A DNA stretch of 64,000 nucleotides from NCBI RefSeq assembly GCF_039822285.1, contig NZ_JBAJEY010000001.1, positions 124,001 through 188,000 of the forward strand, read 5' to 3'. The notes under the pieces were generated by a model. That model saw only the letters and a list, made by a program, of their open reading frames with translations, did no database searches and was not told where the DNA came from. This document shows, piece after piece, positions 52,521-61,015 of the stretch (positions within the stretch are counted from its first letter, which is position 1; the number at the start of each line of letters is the position of its first letter). A program made the position numbers and the translations under genes. The stretch is from Thiofaba sp039822285 (GTDB lineage Bacteria; Pseudomonadota; Gammaproteobacteria; Halothiobacillales; Halothiobacillaceae).

Positions 52521-52557
52521 GAAAAGAAAAAGGCCCGGGGGTGTTCCGGGCCTTTCT
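52521..52557 (-). terminator. intrinsic terminator after the Tim44-like gene
   Basis: On the minus strand AAAGGCCCGG (52555-52546), loop and CCGGGCCTTTT (52538-52528), then TTCTTTTC, make a strong hairpin with a T-rich tail. It comes about 70 bases after the Tim44-like stop codon and upstream of the cobalamin riboswitch. Confidence 0.85.
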
Positions 52558-52565
52558 ATGGTTGC

Positions 52566-52611
52566 TGTGGGAGCCACCTGTGGCGGCGATCGCGGCGGCA
52601 CGCCGCTCCCA
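52566..52611. repeat. variant REP-like doublet downstream of the Tim44-like gene
   Basis: GTGGGAGCCACC...GGCGGCGATCGCGGCGG...CGCCGCTCCCA is an inverted pair with a GTGGGAGC-type end, related to the GTAGGAGC family elsewhere. It lies between the Tim44-like stop codon and the terminator. Confidence 0.65.
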
Positions 52612-52625
52612 GAGGGGGAGTCCAA

Positions 52626-53540
52626 TCAGTGCAGGGTGCGCGGGTCGGCCTGCTGGATGCCGCTGATCAGCCAGTCGCCTTGGGCGCTGTCGGCCGCGTG
52701 CTGGACATGCCAGATCTCGGCGATGTCTTCCGGCATGTTGCCGTCCTCGCGCACGCGCCCCTGGAACAGGACGGAGGCGACGATCATTCCGCCTTCGCGG
52801 GTGAGGTCGAGCAGCTGAGCGTCCAGGCTCTGCACGTCGGTGCTGTTGTGCGCATCGCCGATCTCGGCGCGCTGGGTGCGGAGCTGGTCGAACATGGCTG
52901 GGGTGAAGTACTCACGCACCTTCTCCATGTCGTTCGCATCCCAGGCCATCTGCAGGGTCAGGAAGTGGTTGCGGGCGCCCTGCAGGAAGCCGTGCTCGTC
53001 GAACCAGGCCGGGGCGTCACGCAGCGGGGTGCGGCTGCGGTCGAAACCTGTGCCAGAAGTCGGGGCGCTCTGCACCGGCTGCTGGGCTTCACCATACGGC
53101 GCACCGGCAGCGGCGTACTGGTAGCCCGCTTGTTGTTGCTGGGTCTGGGCGGCCTTGGCGCGCATCATGCGGATGAGCATGAAGATGCCGAAGGCGAGCA
53201 GGGCGATCAGCAGGATGTCCATGACCTGGATGCCCTCAAATGCGCCGCCGAAGAACAGGGCGGCAAGTAGGCCGCCGGCGGCAAGACCGGCGAGCGGGCC
53301 CATCCACTTGCTGGCGCCACTGGCCGCGGTGGTCGCGCCTGCCGCAGCGGCACCGGTGGCGGCGGTGCCCGTGGTGGCACTGGCGGGGGCGCTCGGGGGG
53401 GTGGCCTCGCGGGCGAAGCCTTGCTTCTGCTGGCCCATGCTCTGACCGGAGCCGAGACGCTTGGCCTCGGCGGGCTGGAGGGCCAGGCCGAGGCCGAGGA
53501 TCAGGGCGGTGAGGAAGGGGAGGATCTTCTTCATCGTCAT
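52626..53540 (-). CDS. Tim44-like domain protein
   Basis: This protein of 304 residues has a signal-like N terminus (MTMKKILPFLTALILGLGLALQPAEA). An Ala/Thr/Gly-rich low-complexity region follows, then a pair of transmembrane segments (about 80-96 and 104-122). The C-terminal Tim44-like domain (about 165-300) has LQMAWDANDMEKVREYFTPAMFDQL and IWHVQH. Bacterial members are often annotated as putative membrane transporters but have no proven function. The ATG at 53540 has an AAGGA site. It lies 89 bp after the cNMP-binding gene. Confidence 0.88.
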   Translation of the reverse strand: MTMKKILPFLTALILGLGLALQPAEAKRLGSGQSMGQQKQGFAREATPPSAPASATTGTAATGAAAAGATTAASGASKWMGPLAGLAAGGLLAALFFGGAFEGIQVMDILLIALLAFGIFMLIRMMRAKAAQTQQQQAGYQYAAAGAPYGEAQQPVQSAPTSGTGFDRSRTPLRDAPAWFDEHGFLQGARNHFLTLQMAWDANDMEKVREYFTPAMFDQLRTQRAEIGDAHNSTDVQSLDAQLLDLTREGGMIVASVLFQGRVREDGNMPEDIAEIWHVQHAADSAQGDWLISGIQQADPRTLH

Positions 53541-53629
53541 GGGGTTTTCCTTAAGGTTGGTAAGCGTGCGTACGGCCCGGGGGAACGGGCCGTACAGAGT
53601 CATGTGACCGTGGGGCGAGGGGATGGTTC

Positions 53630-54115
53630 TCAGAACCGGCCGCCGGTCTGCTGGATGTAGCTGGTCATCTGCGAGCACTGTGCATTCATGCGGCGGATGA
53701 TCTCGCGGATGCTGCGGATGATGGCGCGCATCACGTGGTAAACCATGAACGGATGGTCCTTGATCAGCCGCTCGAGGTTTTCGCGGTGCAGGCTGAGCAC
53801 GGTGGCATCGCCCACGGCGCGCAGGGTGGCGCTGTGTGGTTTGCCATCGAGGAAGCCGGATTCCCCGGCCAGGTCGCCCGGACCGAGGATGTGCAGGGTG
53901 TCGGCATAGCCGCGTCCCGTGTCCTTGTTGACCGACAGGCGGCCGTCGATCACGACGAATAGCTCGTGATGGGATTCACCTTCACGGAACAGCGTCTCAC
54001 CGCTGGCAACATGGCGCACCTCGCACACCTGCGCGAGGGTGTCGCATTCCATGTCAGTCAGTTCCGCGCCAAGAAGCGTCTTACGGATGTCTTGGCCTGT
54101 GATGGGGAGCTGCAT
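53630..54115 (-). CDS. cyclic nucleotide-binding domain protein (no DNA-binding domain)
   Basis: A single cNMP-binding domain of about 115 residues in a 161-residue protein. The phosphate-binding cassette reads LGPGDLAGESGFLDGKPHSATLRA, and GETLFREGESHHELFVVIDGRL is the preceding barrel. The C terminus is a helical tail (VMRAIIRSIREIIRRMNAQ) with no helix-turn-helix, so it is not a Crp-type regulator. The ligand could be cAMP, cGMP or neither. It may act by protein contact. It is followed by the Tim44-like gene on the same strand. Confidence 0.88.
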   Translation of the reverse strand: MQLPITGQDIRKTLLGAELTDMECDTLAQVCEVRHVASGETLFREGESHHELFVVIDGRLSVNKDTGRGYADTLHILGPGDLAGESGFLDGKPHSATLRAVGDATVLSLHRENLERLIKDHPFMVYHVMRAIIRSIREIIRRMNAQCSQMTSYIQQTGGRF

Positions 54116-54210
54116 GGGCTGAGCCTCGTAATGGTCTTGTTCGGCGTCCTTGCCGATGGTTGCGGATGCCTATCCTGCGCGGCAAACCTGGTCTTGCTTG
54201 CTAGGCGGCC

Positions 54211-55074
54211 TTACTTGGCCGGCGTTTCGGCCGGCTTCTCCTCGGGCTTGGCGGCCGGGGCGAGCTTGATCTCCACCTTGGCCTGCGCGCGGGCATCCTT
54301 GACGAACTGTTCAACGGCCTTCTGACGCAGCATGTTGCCGAGTTGGGGCTTGACGGCCTCGAAGGCGGGCGGCGGAACCTGGCGCTTGTCCTCAAGCTTG
54401 ATGATGTGCCAGCCGAACTGGGTCTTGACCGGGGCGCTGCTGGTCTTGCCGGGCTCAAGCTCGGTCACGGCCTTGGCAAACTCCGGCACCATCATGCTCG
54501 GTTCGAACCAGCCGAGGTCGCCACCCTGGTCCTTGGAGCCCGGGTCGGTGGAGTGTTCCTTCGCCAGCACGGCGAAATCCGCGCCATTGGCCAGCTTGGC
54601 CAGCAGCTCTTTGGCCTGCGCCTCGTCCTCGACCAGGATGTGGGCGGCCTTGTACTCGTCCTTTTTCGGCATCTTGGCGATGATTTCGTCGTATTCGGCC
54701 TTCAGCTCGGCATCGGTGAAGGTCTTGGCCTCGAGCATCTTGCGCACCAGGTGGTTGGCAAGGATGCTCTCGCGGGCGCGCTCCAGTTCGGCCTTGATCT
54801 CGGCCTCCTTGTCCAGCCCTTCCTTGCGGGCCTTCTGCGCCAGCAGCTTCAGCTCGACCAGCTGATCGACGATCTGCTCATCGTTGCCGCGTCCCGGCAT
54901 CTGGGCCTTCACGCCTTCGAGGTCCTGGCGGGTGATCTTCTCGCCATTGACCACGGCCACGGTGTCCTGGCTGACGGCGGCCTTCGTGGCGGGCGCGGAC
55001 TTGTCCTCACCGCAACCCGCGAGCATGAGCGCGGCAGCCATGGCGATAAAAAGAGGCTTTTTGATCAACGACAT
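54211..55074 (-). CDS. parvulin-type peptidyl-prolyl isomerase lipoprotein
   Basis: This periplasmic foldase of 287 residues is anchored by a lipobox (LAGC, C21). It has a SurA/PrsA-like N-terminal chaperone part with VNGEKITRQDLEG and QIVDQLVELKLLAQKA. One rotamase domain follows (about 140-232), with AAHILVEDEAQAKELL, GGDLGWFEPSMMVPEF and TQFGWHIIKLED. The ATG at 55074 has an AAGGA site with 9-base spacing. A start 9 bases upstream sits directly on that site. It helps proteins fold in the envelope. Confidence 0.92.
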   Translation of the reverse strand: MSLIKKPLFIAMAAALMLAGCGEDKSAPATKAAVSQDTVAVVNGEKITRQDLEGVKAQMPGRGNDEQIVDQLVELKLLAQKARKEGLDKEAEIKAELERARESILANHLVRKMLEAKTFTDAELKAEYDEIIAKMPKKDEYKAAHILVEDEAQAKELLAKLANGADFAVLAKEHSTDPGSKDQGGDLGWFEPSMMVPEFAKAVTELEPGKTSSAPVKTQFGWHIIKLEDKRQVPPPAFEAVKPQLGNMLRQKAVEQFVKDARAQAKVEIKLAPAAKPEEKPAETPAK

Positions 55075-55092
55075 GGGGAACATTCCTTATTT

Positions 55093-55401
55093 TCAGGATG
55101 AGGAGGGGAAGACTTGCAGCCAAGGGTGCACATGCACTTCGCGGTACACCCCGGCCTGCACGTAGGGGTCGGCCTCGGCCCAGGCCCTGGCGGCCTGGAG
55201 TGAGTCGAATTCGGCGACGATCAGGCTGCCGACGAAACCGGCCGGCCCCGGCTCGCGGGTGTCCAGCGCGGGCAGCGGGCCGGCGAGCATCAGCCGCCCG
55301 GCATCCTGCAAGCCTTTCAGGCGTTCAAGATGGGCCGGACGGGCGGCCTTGCGCTTGTCCAGGCTACCCTCGGCGTCGAGGCCCAGAATCATGTACCACA
55401 T
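55093..55401 (-). CDS. yciI: YciI family protein
   Basis: This protein of 102 residues is in the YciI-like (dimeric ferredoxin-fold) family. It starts MWYMILGLDAEGSLDKRKAARPAHLERLKGL and ends with DPYVQAGVYREVHVHPWLQVF, the conserved histidine/aspartate region. Function is unclear. It lies just downstream of yciB on the same strand, as in E. coli where yciI and yciB (ispZ) are neighbours. Confidence 0.93.
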   Translation of the reverse strand: MWYMILGLDAEGSLDKRKAARPAHLERLKGLQDAGRLMLAGPLPALDTREPGPAGFVGSLIVAEFDSLQAARAWAEADPYVQAGVYREVHVHPWLQVFPSSS

Positions 55402-55411
55402 GGTGATGGCT

Positions 55412-55966
55412 TCATCCTTTCTCGGCGGGGGGCTCGGGCAGGGCCTCGGCATGCTTCGCGAGCCACAGCCCCTGGCCGATCATGAACACGAGGGTCAGGC
55501 CCAAAAGGCCGAACAGCTTGAAATTGACCCACGTCTCTTCGGAGAAGTGGTAGGCCACGTACAGGTTCAGCACGGCGAGGCCCAGGAAGAAGATCGCCCA
55601 CGCCGCGTTGACCTGTCGCCAGACCTTGTCCGGCGCGGCCAGCATGCCGCCCATCATGCGCTGAACCAGCGGCTTCTGGCCGACGAACTGGCTGCCGAGG
55701 AAGGCTACTGCGAACAACAGGTAGAGGATGGTCGGCTTCCACATGATGAACAGCGGATTCTGCAGCCACAGCGTCGCACCGCCGAACACCACGATCAGGC
55801 CGAGGGAGATAAGGTGCATGGGCTCGAGGCGGCGGCTGCGCCACCAGGTGAAACCCACCTGCAGGAGGGTGGCGGCGATGGCCACGGCGGTGGCGACATA
55901 GATGCCCGCCGTCTTGTAGGCCACGAAGAACAGCAGGATCGGCAGGAAATCGAAAAGGAGTTTCAT
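55412..55966 (-). CDS. yciB: inner-membrane septation protein YciB/IspZ
   Basis: This membrane protein of 184 residues has about five to six helices. MKLLFDFLPILLFFVAYKTAGIYVATA, GKPTILYLLFA-type segments (WKPTILYLLFAVAFLGSQ) and WAIFFLGLAVLNLYVAYHFSEETWVNFKLFG are the family signatures. It is linked to cell-envelope synthesis and septation. It begins with ATG at 55966 and is divergent from yciO. Confidence 0.93.
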   Translation of the reverse strand: MKLLFDFLPILLFFVAYKTAGIYVATAVAIAATLLQVGFTWWRSRRLEPMHLISLGLIVVFGGATLWLQNPLFIMWKPTILYLLFAVAFLGSQFVGQKPLVQRMMGGMLAAPDKVWRQVNAAWAIFFLGLAVLNLYVAYHFSEETWVNFKLFGLLGLTLVFMIGQGLWLAKHAEALPEPPAEKG

Positions 55967-56058
55967 CAATGCATCGGCTTTGAAGCTACGTTATCGTAAC
56001 CGTTTATCCAGGCGCGGTCATGGGTCGCGTGAATTTCCACAGAATAAGGACCGTATTG

Positions 56059-56691
56059 ATGGCGCGCATCCTCGCCTTGCACCCGCAAAATCCTCAGGCC
56101 CGCCTGCTCGACCAGGCCGTCGAGGCTTTGCGCAGCGGGGGGGTGATCGCCTTTCCGACCGACTCAGGCTATGCCCTCGGCTGCGGCCTGGGTGACAAGG
56201 CGGCGATCGAGCGGATGCGCGCGATCCGCGGGCTGGGGGAGAAGCACCACTTCACCCTGATGTGCCGCGACCTGTCGGAAATTGCCACCTATGCGCGTGT
56301 CGGCAACGTCGAATACCGTTTCCTCAAACAATACACCCCCGGCCCCTACACCTTCATCCTGCAGGCCACCCACGAGGTGCCGCGCCGGCTGCAGCATCCC
56401 AAGCGCAAGACGGTCGGCCTGCGGGTGCCCGAGCACCCGCTGACCCAGGCCCTGCTTGCGGCCCTGGGCGAGCCGATCCTGAGCACCAGCCTGATCCTGC
56501 CGGATGCCTCGGAGCCGCTGTGCGACCCGTATGACATCAATGATTGCATCGGTAACCGGATCGAACTGATCCTGGATGTCGGCTTCTGCGCCGATCATCC
56601 GACCACGGTCATTGATCTGTCGAGTGGTGCCCCCGTGCTGATCCGGCGCGGACGTGGCGAGGTGCCGGCCGGTGTGGAGGAGGCCGAGTGA
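56059..56691 (+). CDS. yciO: YciO-type Sua5/YrdC family protein
   Basis: This YrdC-fold protein has 210 residues. RSGGVIAFPTDSGYALGC, KHHFTLMCRDLSE and PGPYTFILQATHEVPRR, then RKTVGLRVP, match E. coli YciO closely. Its relatives TsaC/Sua5 make threonylcarbamoyl-AMP for tRNA t6A, but the YciO branch has weak or uncertain activity. The ATG at 56059 has an AAGGA site at 56046. Its stop overlaps the M50 gene start (TGATG), so the two are probably translated together. Confidence 0.92.
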   Translation: MARILALHPQNPQARLLDQAVEALRSGGVIAFPTDSGYALGCGLGDKAAIERMRAIRGLGEKHHFTLMCRDLSEIATYARVGNVEYRFLKQYTPGPYTFILQATHEVPRRLQHPKRKTVGLRVPEHPLTQALLAALGEPILSTSLILPDASEPLCDPYDINDCIGNRIELILDVGFCADHPTTVIDLSSGAPVLIRRGRGEVPAGVEEAE

Positions 56692-57344
56692 TGGATCTGA
56701 ACCTCATCCAGAAATTCACCATCTGGATTCTGCCGGCCCTGTTCGCCATCACCGTGCACGAGGCCGCGCACGGCTACGCCGCGCGGTATTTCGGCGATGA
56801 CACCGCCGCGCGCTTGGGGAGGCTCTCGCTCAACCCCCTGCGCCACATCGACCCGATCGGCACGGTGCTGCTGCCGATCGCCACCTTCTTCCTCTCCGGT
56901 TTCATCTTCGGCTGGGCCAAGCCGGTCCCGGTGGATGCCCGTAACCTGCGCAACCCGCGCCGCGACATGGCCTGGGTGTCGCTGGCCGGCCCCGGATCGA
57001 ACCTTGTCATGGCCATCTTCTGGGGGCTGATGATGGCCCTCGCCCAGGTCCTGGCCGACAAGGGCCTCGGCGCGGTGGCTGTGCCGCTGGCGCTGATGGG
57101 GCAGGCGGGGGTGTTCATCAACCTGCTGTTGATGCTGCTCAACCTGGTGCCCATCCCGCCGCTGGACGGCGGCCGCATCCTGATCAGCCTCTTGCCGCCG
57201 CCGCTCGGCGCCCAGCTTGCGCGCATCGAGCCCTTCGGCCTTTTGATCCTGATTCTGCTGTTGGTGACGGGGGTGCTGTGGGCGGTCCTCGGCCCCCTGC
57301 TCAATGCGATGAACGGATTCATCACCGGACTGTTCCTGCCGTGA
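56691..57344 (+). CDS. site-2 protease (M50) family membrane metalloprotease
   Basis: This zinc membrane peptidase has 217 residues. The HExxH motif is HEAAH (23-27), and the second metal motif is NLVPIPPLDGGRI near the C terminus, with helices between. This short form is often found directly before scpA. Substrate is unknown. The ATG at 56691 overlaps the yciO stop. Confidence 0.92.
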   Translation: MDLNLIQKFTIWILPALFAITVHEAAHGYAARYFGDDTAARLGRLSLNPLRHIDPIGTVLLPIATFFLSGFIFGWAKPVPVDARNLRNPRRDMAWVSLAGPGSNLVMAIFWGLMMALAQVLADKGLGAVAVPLALMGQAGVFINLLLMLLNLVPIPPLDGGRILISLLPPPLGAQLARIEPFGLLILILLLVTGVLWAVLGPLLNAMNGFITGLFLP

Positions 57345-57355
57345 CGAGCGAAGGC

Positions 57356-58141
57356 ATGGTCCAGCCCGAATTCGTCGCCCGGGTCGGCGAGCAGCTGGTC
57401 CTCGAATTCCCGCAGGATCTCTACATTCCGCCGGATGCCCTCGCGGTCATCCTGGAGTCCTTCGAGGGGCCGCTCGACCTGCTGCTGTACCTGATCCGCA
57501 AGCAGAACATCGATATCCTCGATATCCCCATCGCTGAGGTGACCCGCCAGTACATGGGCTACATCGAGCTGATGCAGGGCATGCAGCTTGAGCTTGCCGC
57601 CGACTACCTGGTGATGGCCGCGTGGCTGGCGGAGATCAAGTCGCGCATGCTCCTGCCGCGTCCGCCCAAGACGGAAGATGAGGACGAAGAAGACCCGCGC
57701 CTGGCCCTCGTCCGTCGTCTGCAGGAGTATGAGCTGCTGCGCCAGGCCGCCGAGCGGCTGGATGCCTTGCCGCGTGTGGAGCGCGACGTGTTCCCGGTCT
57801 CGGTCCAGCCCCCCGCCATTGAACGCCGGCAGGAGCCGCCCAAGGTCGCTTTGGACGAACTGCTGGAGGCGCTGCGCACAGCGTTGCAGCGTGCCGCACT
57901 CGTCGAGCACCATCACATCCAGCGCGAGGCCATCAGTGTGCGCGAGCGGATGAGCCTGATCCTGCTGCGGGTGGCGGAGGGCGCGGTGCTCCTGCTCGAT
58001 CTTCTGACGCCGGACGAGGGACGCCGCGGCGTGGTGGTCAGCTTCCTCGCCCTGCTGGAGCTGCTCAAGGGCGGGCAGATCGAGGTCGAGCGGGACGCCG
58101 AGGGATTGTTTCTTGTAAGCGTGAAGACCGAGGCATGCTGA
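57356..58141 (+). CDS. scpA: segregation and condensation protein A
   Basis: ScpA bridges SMC heads with ScpB in the condensin complex that organises the chromosome. The N-terminal region has LESFEGPLDLLLYLIRKQNIDILDIPIAEVTRQYMGYIELM, and the C terminus is helical with VVVSFLALLELLKGGQIEVERD. Length is 261 residues from ATG 57356. A GTG at 57341, overlapping the M50 stop, would add five residues. The last 7 bp overlap scpB. Confidence 0.95.
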   Translation: MVQPEFVARVGEQLVLEFPQDLYIPPDALAVILESFEGPLDLLLYLIRKQNIDILDIPIAEVTRQYMGYIELMQGMQLELAADYLVMAAWLAEIKSRMLLPRPPKTEDEDEEDPRLALVRRLQEYELLRQAAERLDALPRVERDVFPVSVQPPAIERRQEPPKVALDELLEALRTALQRAALVEHHHIQREAISVRERMSLILLRVAEGAVLLLDLLTPDEGRRGVVVSFLALLELLKGGQIEVERDAEGLFLVSVKTEAC

Positions 58142-58662
58142 CCCCCCTGCAACAAATCCTCGAAGCCGTGCTGCTCGCCGCCGGCGAGCCGCTGAGCCGC
58201 GCCCGGCTGGAAGAGATCATGGGTGAGGAGGTCGATGCCGCGATCCTCGATGAGGCGCTCCGGGGCCTCGCCGCGAGCTACGCCGAGCGCGGCTTCGAGC
58301 TGGTCGAGGTCGCCAGTGGCCTGCGCTTGCAGGCGCGCGAGCGCTTCGCCCCGTGGATCGCCCGCCTCACCCCCGAGCGGCCTGCGCGCTATTCCCGCGC
58401 CGTGCTCGAGACCCTCGCCCTCATTGCCTGGAAGCAACCGGTCACCCGCGCGGAGATCGAGGCCGTGCGCGGGGTGTCGGTCAACCCGAACATCCTCCGC
58501 ACCCTGCAGGAACGCGGCTGGATCACCGTGGTCGGCAAGAAGGAGGCCCCCGGCCGCCCGGACCTGTTTGGCACCACCCGCCAGTTTCTCGATGACTTCA
58601 ACCTGCAATGCCTGGAGGACTTGGCGGCCAGGGTGTTTCCCGAGCCTGCCAAGGAAAGGTAA
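58135..58662 (+). CDS. scpB: segregation and condensation protein B
   Basis: This protein of 175 residues has two winged-helix domains. AVLLAAGEPLSRARLEEIM, SRAVLETLALIAWKQPVTRAEIEAVRGV and GRPDLFGTTRQFLDDFNL are family signatures. It forms the SMC-ScpAB complex with the gene upstream, which it overlaps by 7 bp. Confidence 0.95.
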   Translation: MLTPLQQILEAVLLAAGEPLSRARLEEIMGEEVDAAILDEALRGLAASYAERGFELVEVASGLRLQARERFAPWIARLTPERPARYSRAVLETLALIAWKQPVTRAEIEAVRGVSVNPNILRTLQERGWITVVGKKEAPGRPDLFGTTRQFLDDFNLQCLEDLAARVFPEPAKER

Positions 58663-58680
58663 TCTTCGTCATGTATTTAT

Positions 58681-58790
58681 TCCCCCCCTCCCCCTTGATG
58701 GGGGAGGGGCTGGGGGAGAGGGTGCCACTTCATTAAAACGCATCCCCCCTCTTCCTAACCCTCCCCCACCAGAGGGGGGGAGGGGACGTG
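58681..58790. repeat. C/G-rich dispersed repeat, copy 2
   Basis: Two halves (58681-58724 and 58743-58790) match the arrangement at 5781-5884: CCCCTCCCCCTTGATGGGGG...GGGGGAGAGG, then CCCCCTCTTCCTAACCCTCC...GGGGGGGAGG, with a related right edge (GACGTGCTAAGTTCTAA). It fills most of the gap between scpB and pgm. Confidence 0.8.
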
Positions 58791-58849
58791 CTAAGTTCTA
58801 ATTTTTAGCATCTCCTAAGCGCCGACGGTCAACCCAAGGAAAACGACAC

Positions 58850-60499
58850 ATGGCACTGCACCCCCTGGCCGGGCAACCCGCCCCGCGTGAGCTCCTGATC
58901 AACGTCCCGGAACTGGTCTCCGCCTACTACACCCGGCACCCCGATCCGAATGATCTGAGCCAATGGGTGGCCTTCGGCACCTCCGGTCATCGCGGTTCCA
59001 GCCTCAAGCAGACCTTCAACGAGGATCACATCCTCGCCACCTGCCAAGCCATTGCCGAATACCGTCGCGACAACGACATCACCGGCCCGCTGTTCATCGG
59101 CCTGGATTCGCACGCCCTTTCCACCCCGGCCTTCTACACCGCTATCGAGGTGTTTGCCGCCAACGGCATCGAACTGCGCATCCCGGCCGGCGAGCCCCTG
59201 GTGCCCACCCCGGTCATCTCGCACGCCATCCTCACCCACAACAAAGGCCGCAAGGCGCACCTGGCCGATGGCGTGGTCATCACCCCCTCGCACAATCCTC
59301 CAGCGGATGGCGGTTTCAAGTACAACCCGCCCAACGGCGGTCCGGCGGACACCGACGTCACCCGCCTGATCCAGGCGCGCGCCAATGAATTGCTGAATAC
59401 GGACCTCAAAGGCGTCAAGCGCATGCCGCTCGAATCCGTCCTGCGCCTTGGCACCACGGTGAAGCACGACTTCATCCGCCCGTTCGTGGACGACCTGCGC
59501 AACGTCGTCGACATGGAGGCCATCAGGTCCGAAGGCCTTTCCATCGGCGTCGACCCGATGGGCGGGGCAGGGCTACCTTTCTGGGCGCCGATCGCCGAGA
59601 CCTACGGCCTGAACCTTGAGGTAGTCAATCAGGAGATCGATCCGCGCTTCGCCTTCATGTGCGTGGACCACGACGGCAAGATCCGCATGGACTGCTCCTC
59701 CCCCTATGCCATGGCCGGCCTCATCCGCCTCAAGGACAAGTACGACATCGCCTTCGGCAACGACCCGGACGCCGACCGCCATGGCATCGTCGCCCCGAGT
59801 GTGGGGCTGATGAACCCCAACCACTACCTCGCCGTGGCCATTGACTACCTGTTCCGCAACCGCCCGCACTGGCCGGCGAATGCCTACATCGGCAAGACCC
59901 TGGTCTCCAGCTCCATGATCGACCGCGTGGCGCACGACCTGCACCGCGGTCTGCGCGAAGTGCCGGTCGGCTTCAAGTGGTTCGTGGACGGGCTGGTGGA
60001 CGGCCACTGCGGCTTCGGCGGCGAGGAATCCGCCGGTGCCTCCTTCCTGCGCATGGACGGCACCGCTTGGAGCACCGACAAGGACGGCATCATCCTCAAC
60101 CTGCTCGCCGCCGAAATCACCGCCAAGACCGGCGAAGACCCCGGTGTGTACTACAAGAAGCTCACCGAGCGTCACGGCAACCCCGTCTACGCCCGCATCG
60201 ATGCCGCCGCCAACCGCGAGCAGAAGCAGATCCTCGCCAAGCTCAGCCCCGAGCAGGTCAAGGCCGAAACCCTGGCCGGCGAGAAGATCACCGCCAAGCT
60301 CACCCGCGCCCCCGGCAACAACGCCGAAATCGGCGGCCTCAAGGTTGTCACCGAAAACGGCTGGTTCGCCGCCCGGCCCTCGGGCACTGAGGATGTCTAC
60401 AAGATCTATGCGGAGAGCTTCAAGGGCGAGGCCCACCTGAAGCAGATTCAGGACGAGGCGCAGGCGATTGTGGCGGCGGCGTTTGGGCCGGGGAAGTAA
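58850..60499 (+). CDS. pgm: phosphoglucomutase (alpha-D-glucose phosphate-specific)
   Basis: This enzyme of 549 residues interconverts glucose-1-phosphate and glucose-6-phosphate. The active-site phosphoserine is S147 in VVITPSHNPPADGG, the metal loop is FGNDPDADRHG, and the C-terminal phosphate-binding segment is ARPSGTEDVYKIY. An N-terminal FGTSGHRGSS loop is typical of the bacterial Pgm branch. AAGGA precedes the ATG. It supplies sugar nucleotides for glycogen and envelope polysaccharides. Confidence 0.97.
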   Translation: MALHPLAGQPAPRELLINVPELVSAYYTRHPDPNDLSQWVAFGTSGHRGSSLKQTFNEDHILATCQAIAEYRRDNDITGPLFIGLDSHALSTPAFYTAIEVFAANGIELRIPAGEPLVPTPVISHAILTHNKGRKAHLADGVVITPSHNPPADGGFKYNPPNGGPADTDVTRLIQARANELLNTDLKGVKRMPLESVLRLGTTVKHDFIRPFVDDLRNVVDMEAIRSEGLSIGVDPMGGAGLPFWAPIAETYGLNLEVVNQEIDPRFAFMCVDHDGKIRMDCSSPYAMAGLIRLKDKYDIAFGNDPDADRHGIVAPSVGLMNPNHYLAVAIDYLFRNRPHWPANAYIGKTLVSSSMIDRVAHDLHRGLREVPVGFKWFVDGLVDGHCGFGGEESAGASFLRMDGTAWSTDKDGIILNLLAAEITAKTGEDPGVYYKKLTERHGNPVYARIDAAANREQKQILAKLSPEQVKAETLAGEKITAKLTRAPGNNAEIGGLKVVTENGWFAARPSGTEDVYKIYAESFKGEAHLKQIQDEAQAIVAAAFGPGK

Positions 60500-60590
60500 G
60501 CCTGCGCCGTGTTTGTTTGCGAGATTTGTCGAAAGGTGCCTTAGTTGAATTCTCCTTGCATGAATCGTGGGAACAAGAAAAGGTAATCAA

Positions 60591-60884
60591 ATGAAAGTTA
60601 AATCTGGAGCACTGGTGTCGCCGGCCATTATATTGATGGTGGCGGCGTGTGCTCCGGTAGATGCCGTTACGAAACGGAATACCGCCGGCCAGCCTCCAGC
60701 TTGCGTCGACGGTTATTCAGCCGGCTGTGGTTCTGGCTTCGTGGCTGCGTGGCATCCCTATGCCAAAGCTGGGAAAGATGTATCGAGATACCTGTCTGAT
60801 GCCGTGTATAAGATAAGCTGGGACGACGGGTTTGCCACCTGCAAAGGACAATATGACAGCATCGGAACGTCAATGCGTCGTTGA
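60591..60884 (+). CDS. small putative lipoprotein, unknown function
   Basis: This protein of 97 residues has a short signal peptide ending in a lipobox (VAAC, C20), so it is probably anchored in the envelope. The mature part has CVDGYSAGCGSGFVAAWHPYA and KDVSRYLSDAVYKISWDDGFATCKGQYD, a cysteine-containing pattern I recognise only as a type of small hypothetical lipoprotein. The DNA is visibly richer in A/T than its surroundings. It lies in the AT-rich island between pgm and the symporter. Confidence 0.7.
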   Translation: MKVKSGALVSPAIILMVAACAPVDAVTKRNTAGQPPACVDGYSAGCGSGFVAAWHPYAKAGKDVSRYLSDAVYKISWDDGFATCKGQYDSIGTSMRR

Positions 60885-61015
60885 GCTCAGGTATTTTCAG
60901 TCGCCTATTGCAATGTGCAAGCTATGACGCCCACCCCTTCGTTGCAGGTTAGGCACTGCCTATCGGCGGCGCCCCCTAGGTTTCGACATTATGCTCCATG
61001 TGAGTAGCCACAGCT

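Noticed and set aside
60948..60954. GTTAGGC as a second attC right box
   Set aside because: It matches the consensus exactly, but no paired left box or palindrome was found upstream, and seven-base matches occur by chance about once per kilobase.
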